From contig CAZTGE010000092.1 of the NCBI GenBank assembly GCA_964612995.1, forward strand, positions 1 through 16,607: 16,607 nucleotides of DNA, given 5' to 3'. The notes under the pieces are model-generated. The model had not been told where the DNA came from, searched no databases, and was given only the letters and a program-made list of their open reading frames with translations. Source of the stretch: SLQH01 sp964612995 (lineage in GTDB: Bacteria; Planctomycetota; UBA11346). The translations under genes were made by a program, and so were the position numbers. This document shows, piece after piece, positions 7,110 through 15,755 of the stretch; the first letter of the stretch is position 1; each line of letters begins with the position of its first letter.

Positions 7110-8052
7110 AGGGCGGCTGGTCATGCTGCTACTGCTCGTCCTCGGGGCACAGGCCGCCGAGCCGCCGTCGCCCGACGCGCAGCTGCCGGCGAGCGCTGCC
7201 GACGGCCGGGTGCGCATCGCGATGGAGGCAGACGCGGCGGCGCTGACCCTCGGCGACCCGCTCCGATTGACCATCACCTGTCGCTGGCCGCGTGCGTGGA
7301 AACAACCGCGGCTGCCCGATCCCACCGTCGCCTTCCGCCAGGTGATCGCGGTCGAACCGCCGGTGATCGCGCCCAGCGGAACCGACACCCGCGTGCGCTG
7401 GCGCGTGTCCCTGCGCGCACAGCGGCCCGGCGCCTGGGCGCTGCCACGCCCGGTGCTGCAGGTCCACGGCCCCGATGGGCCCGTGCGCGTCCGCGCCCCG
7501 GAGGTCATCGTCCAGGTCGGCGCAGGGGCCGACGCGCCCGATCTCGCCGCTCCCCGCCCGCTCTGGCGCCGACCGCCCGCGTATACGCCGGAACACGCAC
7601 CCGGCCTGTGGATATGGCTCGTCCTCGGCGCCGGGGCACTCGGTGCCGCCGCACTGGCGCTGCTGGTCCTCCACCGCCGACGGCGCCGTCCGCCGCTCAG
7701 CCCCCATCAGCGCTTCCTGCGCGAGCTGCCCGATCCCGCGGCGGTGGGCGACGGCGCCGCGCTGGCCGAGGCCATCGGCCTGGCGCTGCGGCGCTACTGC
7801 GGCGCGATCTGGAGCTTCGACGGGCCCGGCGCCACGGCCCAGGAAGTGCTCGACCGGCTGCGGTCACAGCTGCCCACCGATGCCTTCCAGCGCCTGCGCG
7901 GGCTGTTCGGCGACCTGGAGCGTCTGCGCTGGGCTCCGGGCGAACTCGCGGTGGTCGTCGTCAGCCCGCTGCTCGAACGCGCGCGCGAGTGGGAGGCGGG
8001 AGTCGAGCAACGACGAGCCGAGGCGGCCGCGATCGAAAGGGAGGCGGCATGA
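7102..8052 (+). CDS. Signal-peptide membrane protein of the Bat operon (BatD-like layout)
   Basis: The 316-residue product has a signal peptide (about 1-19, VLGAQAAE) and a periplasmic beta-rich domain (about 35-140) with VRIAMEADAAALTLGDPLRL, the kind of strand pair seen in BatD-like oxygen-tolerance proteins. One transmembrane helix follows (168-191, LWIWLVLGAGALGAAALALL), then a basic stop-transfer RRRRR and a cytoplasmic helical domain of about 120 residues. This layout matches the small membrane proteins found between DUF58 and BatA in MoxR/Bat operons. It may bridge the periplasmic Bat proteins and the cytoplasmic ATPase, but this is inference. It starts inside the end of the DUF58 gene behind GGAGG and overlaps batA by ATGA (8049-8052). 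Confidence 0.8.
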   Translation: MAEGRLVMLLLLVLGAQAAEPPSPDAQLPASAADGRVRIAMEADAAALTLGDPLRLTITCRWPRAWKQPRLPDPTVAFRQVIAVEPPVIAPSGTDTRVRWRVSLRAQRPGAWALPRPVLQVHGPDGPVRVRAPEVIVQVGAGADAPDLAAPRPLWRRPPAYTPEHAPGLWIWLVLGAGALGAAALALLVLHRRRRRPPLSPHQRFLRELPDPAAVGDGAALAEAIGLALRRYCGAIWSFDGPGATAQEVLDRLRSQLPTDAFQRLRGLFGDLERLRWAPGELAVVVVSPLLERAREWEAGVEQRRAEAAAIEREAA

Positions 8053-9143
8053 GCGAGCACTTCCGTTTTCTCGACCCGCATGCGCTCTGGCTGCTGATCC
8101 CGGTGGCCCTGCTGCTAGTGCTACGGCCGCGCCGCGGCGGCGCCGGCTTCGGCGCCTACAACCTCGCGCTCGACGCGCTGCGCCCGGCCCGGGGCCCGCT
8201 GCTCCATCGCCTGTTGTTCACCACCGCCTGCGCCGCGCTGGTGGTCGCACTGGCCCGCCCCCAGTACGGGCGGGACCGGATCGCCTACGAACAGCTCGAA
8301 GGCCGCGACATCATGCTCGTGCTCGACCTGTCGCTCTCGATGGTCGCCAACGACATGATCACCCCGGAGGAGGAGCGCATCACCCGGCTCGAAGCAGTGA
8401 CCCGGGCCGCGCGTGCGTTCATCGACAAACGTCCGCACGACCGCATCGGCCTGGTCTACTTCGCCGAGGACGCCTTCACCAGCTGCCCGCTGACCCACGA
8501 CCACACCACGCTCGACTTCTTCCTCACCGAGACCGAAGCCAACCAGCTCGCGCTCTGGGAGCGCAGTCTGCGCCGCGGCAGCATGCAGGGCATCCTCGGC
8601 AACGGCACCAACCTTGGCCTCGGCCTGGGCGTCGCCCTGCGCCGGCTGATTCCCGACCCCGAAGCGCTCGAGCCGAGCGAGCTCGAGGCGCATCCCGGCC
8701 GCGCGGTGGTGCTGATCACCGATGGCCGTGACACCGAGGAACTCGACAACTGGCGCGACCCGCTCGAAGCGGCCGAACACGCCGACCGGCTCGGCGTCGA
8801 CGTGCACGCGATCGGCGTCGGCGATCCGGAGGGGATCATGAGCGATCCACGCTTCCTCCTGGTCAGCGGAGAACACCGGCCGATGCGCGTGCCGCCGAGC
8901 ATGCTGCCGGATCTGGGCCGCCTGCGCGACATCACCGGCATCGCCGACGGCATCAGCCGCCATGCCAGCCGGCCGGAACAGATCACCGACATCCTCGACA
9001 GCATCGAAACGCTGACCCCGAGCGAACAGGAGATCCCGATCCGCCCGGACTACCGCGACCGCTTCCTCCTGCCGCTGGTGCTCGGCCTCGCCCTGCTCGG
9101 CTGCGCCCAGCTGCTCGAACCACGCCTGCGGGGGGTGGCCTGA
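8049..9143 (+). CDS. batA: BatA-type membrane-anchored vWA protein
   Basis: The 364-residue product opens with the short Bat motif FLDPHALWLLIPVALLLVL (first membrane helix, about 9-26) and has a second helix at about 54-70. A periplasmic vWA domain follows with metal site DLSLSM (Asp93, Ser95, Ser97), a downstream Thr in GNGTNLGLGL and the Asp of LITDGRD. A C-terminal helix at about 339-355 anchors the tail. This is the BatA/BatB architecture; the intact MIDAS suggests divalent-metal-dependent protein binding. GGGAGG precedes the ATG. It overlaps the previous gene by 4 bp and the next by 1 bp (TGATG). The letter A is assigned by order; A and B are paralogues. Confidence 0.9.
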   Translation: MSEHFRFLDPHALWLLIPVALLLVLRPRRGGAGFGAYNLALDALRPARGPLLHRLLFTTACAALVVALARPQYGRDRIAYEQLEGRDIMLVLDLSLSMVANDMITPEEERITRLEAVTRAARAFIDKRPHDRIGLVYFAEDAFTSCPLTHDHTTLDFFLTETEANQLALWERSLRRGSMQGILGNGTNLGLGLGVALRRLIPDPEALEPSELEAHPGRAVVLITDGRDTEELDNWRDPLEAAEHADRLGVDVHAIGVGDPEGIMSDPRFLLVSGEHRPMRVPPSMLPDLGRLRDITGIADGISRHASRPEQITDILDSIETLTPSEQEIPIRPDYRDRFLLPLVLGLALLGCAQLLEPRLRGVA

Positions 9144-10129
9144 TGGACTTCGCCCAGCCCTGGGTCCTGTTCCTGCTGCCACTGGTGCTCGCCGCGGCGC
9201 TGCTGCGCTGGCTGTGGATCCGCCATCTGGCCAGGGCCACCCGGTCGGTCGGCAGCGGCACGCCCCGGCTCACCCGCAGCGTCGGACGCCGACGAGAGGC
9301 CCTGCGCGCAGCGCTGATCTGGGCCGCCATCGCCTGCGCACTGATCGCCGCCGCACGCCCTCGCGGCCGGCGCACCGAGCACACCCGGCGCAGCACCGGC
9401 GCCAACCTCTGCGTGTTGATCGACTGTTCGCGCTCGATGCTCGCCGAGGACCTCCACCCCGATCGCCTGCAGGTGGCACGACGCAAGACGATGGACCTGC
9501 TCGCCATCGCCCCCGGCCATCGCGTCGCGCTGATGCCCTTCGCGGCGATCAGCATGCCGCTGTGCCCGCTCACCGGCGACCACGCCACCATCCGCTCGTT
9601 GTTGCACGATTGCAGCGTGGAGCTGTTCGCCGCCGAACGCGGCAATCAGGGCTCGGCGATCGGCGCCACCGTCAGCGAAGCGGTGGCGATGCTCGCCGAA
9701 CACGCCGACCGCGGCCAGGCGATCCTGGTCTTCAGCGACGGCAAGGATTACGACACCGCCGCGGTGGAGGCGGCCGCGCGCGAGGCGCGCTATGCCGGGA
9801 TTCCGGTCTATGGCATTTTCGTCGCCGACCCCGAGGCCCGGGCCACGGTGGTCATCGACGGCGAGCCGCGGGTGATGGAATCCTCGCGCGAGACCCTCGC
9901 GCAATTGGCCGAGGCGACCGGGGGCACGGTGGTCACCGCCACCCCCGGGCCGCAGGACGTCAAGGCGATCGCCGCCGAGATCGAAGCCAACATCATCATG
10001 CAGCCCTGGGAAGAACGCGCCTTGCTCACCCGGCGCGAGGACTACCAGCACCCGCTGACCCTCGCCTTGGTGTTCGTGCTCATCGCCGGGCTCCTGCCCA
10101 CCCGTCGCCGCGAGGAGCCGATCGCATGA
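9143..10129 (+). CDS. batB: BatB-type membrane-anchored vWA protein
   Basis: This is the second vWA paralogue in the operon, 328 residues. It has FAQPWVLFLLPLVLAAALL (helix 1, about 3-25), a second helix at about 56-71, and a vWA domain with metal site DCSRSM (Asp94, Ser96, Ser98) and VFSDGKDYD. A C-terminal hydrophobic helix (LTLALVFVLIAGLLP) precedes a short basic tail. Paired vWA proteins with three membrane helices are the core of Bat operons and may form a hetero-oligomer. It is coupled to batA through TGATG and to the next gene through ATGA (10126-10129). Confidence 0.9.
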   Translation: MDFAQPWVLFLLPLVLAAALLRWLWIRHLARATRSVGSGTPRLTRSVGRRREALRAALIWAAIACALIAAARPRGRRTEHTRRSTGANLCVLIDCSRSMLAEDLHPDRLQVARRKTMDLLAIAPGHRVALMPFAAISMPLCPLTGDHATIRSLLHDCSVELFAAERGNQGSAIGATVSEAVAMLAEHADRGQAILVFSDGKDYDTAAVEAAAREARYAGIPVYGIFVADPEARATVVIDGEPRVMESSRETLAQLAEATGGTVVTATPGPQDVKAIAAEIEANIIMQPWEERALLTRREDYQHPLTLALVFVLIAGLLPTRRREEPIA

Positions 10130-12101
10130 CCCGCTCCACCCCGTACCCGCGCCGCGGCCGCTGTGAGCGCACGGCACTGTTGCTACTGGTCTGCGCCATC
10201 GGCGCCGCGGCGGTCGACAACGACGCCTGGCAGCGGCTGGAGGCGCTCAATTCCGCCGCCGACGCGGATCCCGTCGCCGCCCGCGCCGGGCTCGAGGAAC
10301 TGCTGCTCGACGAACCCGGCTTCCACGCCGCCCACTACAACCTCGGCTGCCTGCTGCTGCCCGACGACCCCGCCGCCGCCAGCGAACACCTGCGCGCCGC
10401 GGCCGCGACCCCGCTCGAACCGCTCGCGGCGAGCGCGCTGCACAACCTCGCCCTCGCCCGCTACCGGCAGGGCCGGCTGGCCGAGGCCGTCGGAATCGCC
10501 GCGCAAGCCACGGCCCGCGCACCGGACGATGCCGACATCGCCCGCACCGCGCGCGAGCTGCGCCGGATCCACCTGTTGCGCCAGGAGGAGGCTCGACAGC
10601 GGGCCGCTGCGCAGGCGCGCAGGCTCGGCCTGGTGCCCGCCCCCCTGCCGCCGGCCTGGGTCGGCGAGGCATTCACCGCCGAGCTCCAGGCCAAGGGCGG
10701 CGAGGGACCTCCCTATAGTTTCAGCTGCGCACGCCTGCCGGCCGATCTGGTCTGCGACACCACCGGCGTGATCAGCGGCACCCCGGCCCCGGACACCGAG
10801 GGCGCCCACGACCTGCCGATCGTCATCGGCGATGGGACCGAGAACGTCGAAGACCGCCTGCAACTGACCGTGCTCCCTGCCCCGGCGATCACCACCACCG
10901 AGCTGCCCGAAGCGCTGTGGCAGATGTCCTACGCGGCGACCATCGAGAGCCAGGGCATGATCGAACCGCGCTGGGAGGTCAGCGGCCTGCCACCGGGCCT
11001 CAGCGCCGTGGGGGCTGGCGCGAACCTGCGCATCGACGGCAGTCCGCAGCAGACCGGCAACTACACGCTACGGGTCACCGTTGCCGACGCCCACCATCGC
11101 CGCGAACGGGAACTGACGCTCACCGTCAGCCGCGACAATTTCGCGCCAGCGACCGCCCGGCTCGACGACGCCACCGTCGGTCGTCCCTACGAATACCTCC
11201 TGCACGTGCGCGGCCCCGCCGGCACCTACACCTGGTCGGCACCGGCCACCGCCGGTCTGAGCTGCGACCGCCGCGGCCGGATCACCGGCCGCCCCGCACA
11301 CGCCGGCGAGCTCGACCTGCCGGTGACACTCACCGCTCCCGATGGTCGACAGCGGCAATTCGACCTTCCACTGCAGGTCAATCCGCCGCCGGTGATCGAG
11401 GACGAGGAGGTCACGCTGCGCGCGGCGACCAGCGTCAGCCGCCCCCTGCGCGCAACCGGCGGCACCACCCCGCTGCGCTGGAGTGTCGCGCGCGGCAGCC
11501 TGCCCGACGGTCTCGTACTCGGCGAGGATGGCACCATCCGTGGCGTCGCCCGCCAGAGCGCCCAGACCACGCTCACCCTGGAGCTGCGCGACCGCTGGGG
11601 TGCCAGCACCCGTAGCGAGGTCACCGTCATCGTCGAACCACCACCCGACCAGCCGGAAAACCAGGGCGAACAAGGCGAGCAAGGCGAACAAGGCGAGCAG
11701 GGCGAGCAGGGCGAGCAGGGCGAGCAGGGCGAGCAGGGCGAACAGGGCGAACAGGGCGAACAGGNNNNNNNNNNNNNNNNNNNNNNNNNNNNNNNNNNNN
11801 NNNNNNNNNNNNNNNNNNNNNNNNNNNNNNNNNNNNNNNNNNNNNNNNNNNNNNNNNNNNNNNNGGCGAACAGGGCGAACAGGGCGAACAGGGCGAGCGA
11901 GAGACCGGTCTGCCCGGACCCGGGGCTGAGGAGCCCGAGGCCGGGGCGCAACCGGGGCGCGACGGCGCAGCGCGCTTGCTCGATCGCGCCGCAGCCGAAC
12001 GCTGGCTGGAGAACCTGCCCGAGGAAGAACGCGGCGCGCTCCTGCTCCAGGTCCCGCGCGGTGAATCCGGCAAACGGAAGGCGAACGAACACCCGTGGTG
12101 A
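10126..12101 (+). CDS. batC: BatC-type TPR protein with four PIG domains and a collagen-like tract (interrupted by assembly gap)
   Basis: Domains in order: signal peptide (about 1-30); TPR region (about 34-150, with HYNLGCLLL and ALHNLALARYRQGRLAEAV); a basic linker; four Ig-like putative-Ig (He_PIG) repeats at about 172-250, 252-333, 341-420 and 422-504, each with a G-I-G-P-type turn (GVISGTP 214-220, LRIDGSP 301-307, GRITGRP 384-390, GTIRGVA 469-475); then Gly-Glu-Gln triplets from residue 514. The frame is lost at the 100-N gap but resumes after it in GEQ, running through RETGLPGPG to a C-terminal segment AAERWLENLPEEERGALLLQ like that of BatC-type proteins. It ends TGATG into batD. Plain BatC proteins are TPR plus this tail, so the PIG and collagen-like insert is unusual. 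The product is probably periplasmic, a scaffold or spacer for the Bat complex. Total length is unknown because of the gap. Upstream coupling is by ATGA with batB. Confidence 0.85.
11665..11891 (+). repeat. Tandem 9-bp repeat encoding (Gly-Glu-Gln)n, split by gap
   Basis: Eleven units of the GGCGARCAR type run from 11665 to 11763, and three more (GGCGAACAG) from 11865 to 11891, with 100 N between. Variants are clustered: the first three units use CAA, the next five are GGCGAGCAG, and the last three before the gap are GGCGAACAG. This pattern indicates expansion by local duplication or slippage. The peptide is a Gly-X-Y repeat, collagen-like but without proline until the following LPGPG. Copy number is likely to vary between strains. 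Confidence 0.9.
11765..11864. other. 100-N assembly gap of wrong frame length
   Basis: Exactly 100 N is the usual placeholder for a gap of unknown size. The last base before it is the first base of a GGC codon and the first base after it starts a GGC codon. An uninterrupted 9-bp array therefore needs a gap of 8 plus a multiple of 9 bases, and any in-frame join needs a length leaving remainder 2 on division by 3. 100 does neither, so translating straight through it gives a false frame. Confidence 0.9.
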
Positions 12102-13669
12102 TGCGCATCCTCGTCCCCCTGGCATTGCTGCTCGGCCCCTGGCTCGCGCTGCCGGCGGCCGATGCGCTCACCTGCGAGCTGCTCGTGCCACGCTACCTGC
12201 CGCTCGACCACAGCTACCCGGCCAGCCTGCGGGTCTATGGCACCGAAGCGCGCATCACCCGGCTCGAACTGCCGGATGTCGACAAGCTCGAGCTGGCCAG
12301 CGACAGCCGCATCCACAGCGTCAAACGGGTCAACGACCGGGTCTGGGTGCGCAGCCGCATCGTGATCAGGGCGACCGACACCGGCGCCTACCGTATCCCG
12401 CCGATCGTGGTCCACCTCGCCGATGGCCGCAGCGTCACCTGCGAGCCGATCAGTGGCGAGATCCCCGAACCGATGCCCGAGCTCACCGGCGCCTATCACG
12501 CCCGGGCCGCGTTCGACCCCACGACCACCGTCGCCGGGGCCAGGGTGCTCGCCCGCTGGCTGCTCTACAAGCGCCACCAGGTCGAGGCCTTGATCGATAC
12601 CCCCCGCCGCTTGCCGATCGTCAACACCGGCGAAACGGAAGACCCCGAAACGGGCGTCGAGCTGCTCGGTCCGACACGCGAAGATGACTGGGGCTACGTC
12701 GTCGGCGAGAATGCGATACCCTACAAGGTCACCGTACTCGAGCAGGAGGTCCTGTTCACCCGCCCCGGCACCTACGCCACCAGCGGCCAGCTGGACTACG
12801 GTCGCAGCGACGTGTTCGGCCGTTTCCGGCGCATGGGGGTGCTGCCGGTCACCGGCGACGAGGTCGAGGTGGTCCCGCTGCCCGAGACCGGGCGCCCGGC
12901 CGGCTATGGCGGGTTGGTCGGCGAGGTGGAACTCGAAGCGACGCTGGACAAGCAGCACGTCGCGCTCGGCAGCGGTCTGCGGCTGCGGGTGAGCGTCTCC
13001 GGCGAACGCCTCGACCTGCTCAATCGCCTGGCGTTGCCGGAATTCCCCGATGTCGCGGTCTATCCCGAAGGGGTGGAGGACACACGCGAGCGCAAGGTGT
13101 TCACCTACGATCTGGTGCCCGAACGCGTCGGCGAGTATGTCCTGCCGGCGGTCTCGATCCCCTGGTTCGATCCGCGCGACCGCAGCTACAAACGCGCCAC
13201 CACACAGGAGCTGAGCTTCACCGTCATCCCCGGTCGCACCGTCGCGCGGCCTACGCTCGGGGATGCGACGAGCGAGACATCGGGCGAAGGCCCGGACGAC
13301 GAACAGCTCCTGGGGCTGGATTTCTACCGCGGCTCGGGGCCGTGGTCACGCGCGCCCGTGCTCGGCTGGTGGCTGCTGATCGCCGGCCTGCTCTGCGGCG
13401 GGCTCGCCGGGCTCTCCCGCCTGGCACTCGCTCGGGGCCGACGTCGCGACGATGCGCTCGGCGCGGCGCGGCGCGACCTGCATTGCCACGACCTCGCCCG
13501 GGTCGACGCCGCGCTGCATCGTCTCGCCGCCGCCACCGGCGACCCGGCCCTGCGCGAGCGCCTGCGCGCGTGCATGCAACGCGTGGAACACGCGCGCTTC
13601 GGCGGCCACTCGCTCAGCGATCCCATCCGTGAAGAACTCGCCGCTTTGGCCCGGGAACTGCGCGCATGA
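12101..13669 (+). CDS. batD: BatD-type periplasmic/membrane protein
   Basis: BatD proteins are large periplasmic beta-sandwich proteins with one C-terminal membrane anchor, linked to oxygen tolerance operons. The 522-residue product has a signal peptide (MRILVPLALLLGPWLALPAA), two or more beta-rich domains, a membrane helix (about 421-443, VLGWWLLIAGLLCGGLAGLS) and a basic-starting cytoplasmic helical tail. The middle carries ATLDKQHVALGSGLRLRVSV and later PERVGEYVLPAVSIPWFDP, which resemble the BatD core. The start at 12101 gives the TGATG overlap also seen at the batA/batB junction; the GTG at 12095 in the same frame is less likely. It overlaps the next gene by ATGA. Confidence 0.87.
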   Translation: MRILVPLALLLGPWLALPAADALTCELLVPRYLPLDHSYPASLRVYGTEARITRLELPDVDKLELASDSRIHSVKRVNDRVWVRSRIVIRATDTGAYRIPPIVVHLADGRSVTCEPISGEIPEPMPELTGAYHARAAFDPTTTVAGARVLARWLLYKRHQVEALIDTPRRLPIVNTGETEDPETGVELLGPTREDDWGYVVGENAIPYKVTVLEQEVLFTRPGTYATSGQLDYGRSDVFGRFRRMGVLPVTGDEVEVVPLPETGRPAGYGGLVGEVELEATLDKQHVALGSGLRLRVSVSGERLDLLNRLALPEFPDVAVYPEGVEDTRERKVFTYDLVPERVGEYVLPAVSIPWFDPRDRSYKRATTQELSFTVIPGRTVARPTLGDATSETSGEGPDDEQLLGLDFYRGSGPWSRAPVLGWWLLIAGLLCGGLAGLSRLALARGRRRDDALGAARRDLHCHDLARVDAALHRLAAATGDPALRERLRACMQRVEHARFGGHSLSDPIREELAALARELRA

Positions 13670-14397
13670 GCCTGCCTCGAGTGCTCCTCCTGCTGGTGTG
13701 CCTGCATCTGCACGCGGCCGAGACCATGAGCCCGGTCGAGGGCGCCTACGCGGCGATCAGCCAGGGCCGGCCGGCCGAAGCCGTCGGCCCATTGCACGCC
13801 CATGCCCGCGGCTCACAGGTCTGGCACCGTTGGTATGATTGCGCCAACGCCGCCTGGGCCGCCGGCCATCCCGGCCACGCTGCGGCCTGGTTCCTCCACG
13901 CTGCGACCCTCGCGCCAGCGGAACCCGCCCCGCGTGCGGCACTCGCGGCGATGGAGCTGGACCCACCCCCCACCTGGATCGCACGCATGGGCCTGCTCGG
14001 CGTCTTGTTGCGCGGCGTCGCCGGACTCGGCCTGCTGTTCTGCGGCGGCGCGTTGCTCGGCTGGGCCCTGCTCGGCCCCCGACGTCACCGTCTGGTCGCA
14101 GCGGTGGCCGGCGCCGTGCTCTTGACCGTGGCCCTGCCGGTACAGATCGCCTTGCAGCTCGACCGCGCGCATCTCGCGCAGTGGAACGCAGTCGTTCGCA
14201 ACACCCACCTGCTCTCGAGCACCGGCACGCCGACCCGCCCCCTGCCGGCGGGCACGCTGGTCCGCCGCCTGCCGCGCGAGCCCTGGGCCGGGCAGGTGCT
14301 GGTCGACCTCGGCAATGGACGCCGCGGTTATGTCGCGCTCGCCGATCTCGACGCCGGATGGCCGCCCGAGCAGGCGCAGGCGCCTCAGACGCAGTGA
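13666..14397 (+). CDS. batE: BatE-like TPR/SH3 membrane protein
   Basis: The 243-residue product has a signal peptide (about 1-18), a short TPR-like helical region (about 22-97, with AYAAISQGRPAEAVGPL and CANAAWAAGHPGHAAAW), two membrane helices (about 108-137 and 143-163), and a C-terminal SH3-like domain (about 176-228, with TGTPTRPLPAGTLVRRL and GRRGYVALADL). TPR, two helices and SH3 is the BatE layout. SH3-like domains in the periplasm often bind peptidoglycan or proteins. It is coupled to batD by ATGA and ends the operon. Its last 13 bp overlap the end of asnS on the other strand, and no terminator is visible between them. Confidence 0.82.
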   Translation: MSLPRVLLLLVCLHLHAAETMSPVEGAYAAISQGRPAEAVGPLHAHARGSQVWHRWYDCANAAWAAGHPGHAAAWFLHAATLAPAEPAPRAALAAMELDPPPTWIARMGLLGVLLRGVAGLGLLFCGGALLGWALLGPRRHRLVAAVAGAVLLTVALPVQIALQLDRAHLAQWNAVVRNTHLLSSTGTPTRPLPAGTLVRRLPREPWAGQVLVDLGNGRRGYVALADLDAGWPPEQAQAPQTQ

Positions 14398-15755
14398 CCG
14401 TGGGTCCGGGGAAAGGGCATCACATCGCGCACGTTCTGCATCCCGGTGACCAGACACAGCAGGCGCTCGAACCCGAGCCCGAAGCCCGCGTGCGGCACGC
14501 TGCCGAAGCGGCGCAGATCGAGGTAGGGCCGGTAGAGCTCGGGGTCGAGACCCGCGCGCACCATATGGTCCTCGAGCACGTCGAGCCGCTCCTCGCGCTG
14601 TGAACCGCCGATCAACTCGCCCATGCCCGGCACCAGCACGTCCATCGCCGCGACCGTCCGCCCATCGTCGTTGTGGCGCATGTAGAAGGCCTTGATGCCG
14701 GCGGGGAAATCGGTCACCACCAGCGGTTTGCGAAACATCTTCTCGACCAGAAAGCGCTCGTTCTCGGTGCCCGGGTCGCGACCCCATTCCACCGCCCGCC
14801 CGGCCTTGCCGAGCCGCTCGATCGCCTCGGTGTAGCTGATCCGGGCATAGCCGGCGTCGAGCAGCTTCTGCAGCCGTCCGGTCAAGCCGGGCGCCTGCTT
14901 CTCCAGCACCGCCAGCTCATCCGCACAGTCCTGCAGCGCCCCGGCGATCAGCTCGTGGACGAAAACGCAGGCCAGCTCCACGTCCTCATCGAGGTCGCAG
15001 AAGGGCATCTCCGGCTCGATCATCCAGAACTCGGCCAGGTGGCGGCTGGTGTTCGAATGCTCGGCGCGGAAGGTCGGGCCGAAGGTGTAGACCTCGCCCA
15101 TGCCGCAGGCGTAGGTCTCGCCCTCGAGCTGGCCCGAAACCGTCAGGAAGGCTTCGCGGGCGAAGAAGTCATCGGCCGCGGCGGCGCTGCTGCCGGTCTT
15201 GTGGGTGGTGACGCGGAACTGCTCGCCCGCGCCTTCGCAATCGCCCGAGGTGATGATCGGCGTGTGCAGGTAGGTGAAACCGCGTTCGGCGAAGAAGCGG
15301 TGCACCGCCAGGGCGAGATACGAGCGCGTGCGCATCACCGCCTGCATCGTCCGTGTCCGGGCACGCAGGTGCGGAATGCCGCGCAGATGCTCCAAAGACA
15401 TCTTCTGCTTCTGGATCGGATAGATCTCGGGGTCGACCGTGCCGAGCACCTCGACCCGCTGGGCCTGCAGCTCCACCGCCTGGCCGCGCCCCTGCGACGG
15501 CACCACCTGCCCCTCGGCGCGGATGCTCGCCCCGAGCTGCGCCCGTTGCAGCAGCTCTTCGTAACCGGGCAGGGTCGCCGGGACCACGATCTGCAGGCCG
15601 GTGATGCTCGAGCCATCGTTGCAGTCGATGAAGCTGACCCCGGCCTTGGAGTCCCGGCGGGAGCGGATCCACCCGCAGACGGTAGCCGTCACCCCGGATT
15701 CGACGGTCGGCATCGGCATGGCGAGGATCGCGGCGATGCGGGTGCGGTCGTACAT
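14385..15755 (-). CDS. asnS: Asparagine--tRNA ligase
   Basis: AsnRS is a class IIb cytoplasmic enzyme that charges tRNA(Asn) with asparagine using ATP. The 456-residue product has an N-terminal OB-fold anticodon-binding domain (about 15-105, VCGWIRSRRDSKAGVSFIDC), class II motif 2 FRAEHSNTSRHLAEFWMIEP (229-248; the RHLAEFWMIEPE form is typical of AsnRS rather than AspRS), motif 3 GFGLGFERLL near residue 423, and the C-terminal PFPRT segment. Length is normal. The start at 15755 is supported by AGGAGGAGCC just upstream; the frame stays open for 26 more codons without family similarity. Its presence suggests direct asparaginylation, although the indirect amidotransferase route cannot be excluded. 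It converges on the Bat operon with a 13-bp overlap. Confidence 0.97.
   Translation of the reverse strand: MYDRTRIAAILAMPMPTVESGVTATVCGWIRSRRDSKAGVSFIDCNDGSSITGLQIVVPATLPGYEELLQRAQLGASIRAEGQVVPSQGRGQAVELQAQRVEVLGTVDPEIYPIQKQKMSLEHLRGIPHLRARTRTMQAVMRTRSYLALAVHRFFAERGFTYLHTPIITSGDCEGAGEQFRVTTHKTGSSAAAADDFFAREAFLTVSGQLEGETYACGMGEVYTFGPTFRAEHSNTSRHLAEFWMIEPEMPFCDLDEDVELACVFVHELIAGALQDCADELAVLEKQAPGLTGRLQKLLDAGYARISYTEAIERLGKAGRAVEWGRDPGTENERFLVEKMFRKPLVVTDFPAGIKAFYMRHNDDGRTVAAMDVLVPGMGELIGGSQREERLDVLEDHMVRAGLDPELYRPYLDLRRFGSVPHAGFGLGFERLLCLVTGMQNVRDVMPFPRTHGHCV

Noticed and set aside
5229..7508. Very long minus-strand open frame opposite the MoxR and DUF58 genes
   Set aside because: High GC content opens antisense frames; the plus strand carries clear family motifs and coupled starts, while the antisense product has none.
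11665..11891. CRISPR or other DNA-level array
   Set aside because: The units are 9 bp without spacers, lie in frame within a gene and encode Gly-Glu-Gln.
9214..12687. Single long frame running through the N gap into batD
   Set aside because: The join depends on the arbitrary 100-N length. After the gap the true frame is the one that continues GEQ and ends at 12101; the other gives low-complexity shadow sequence.
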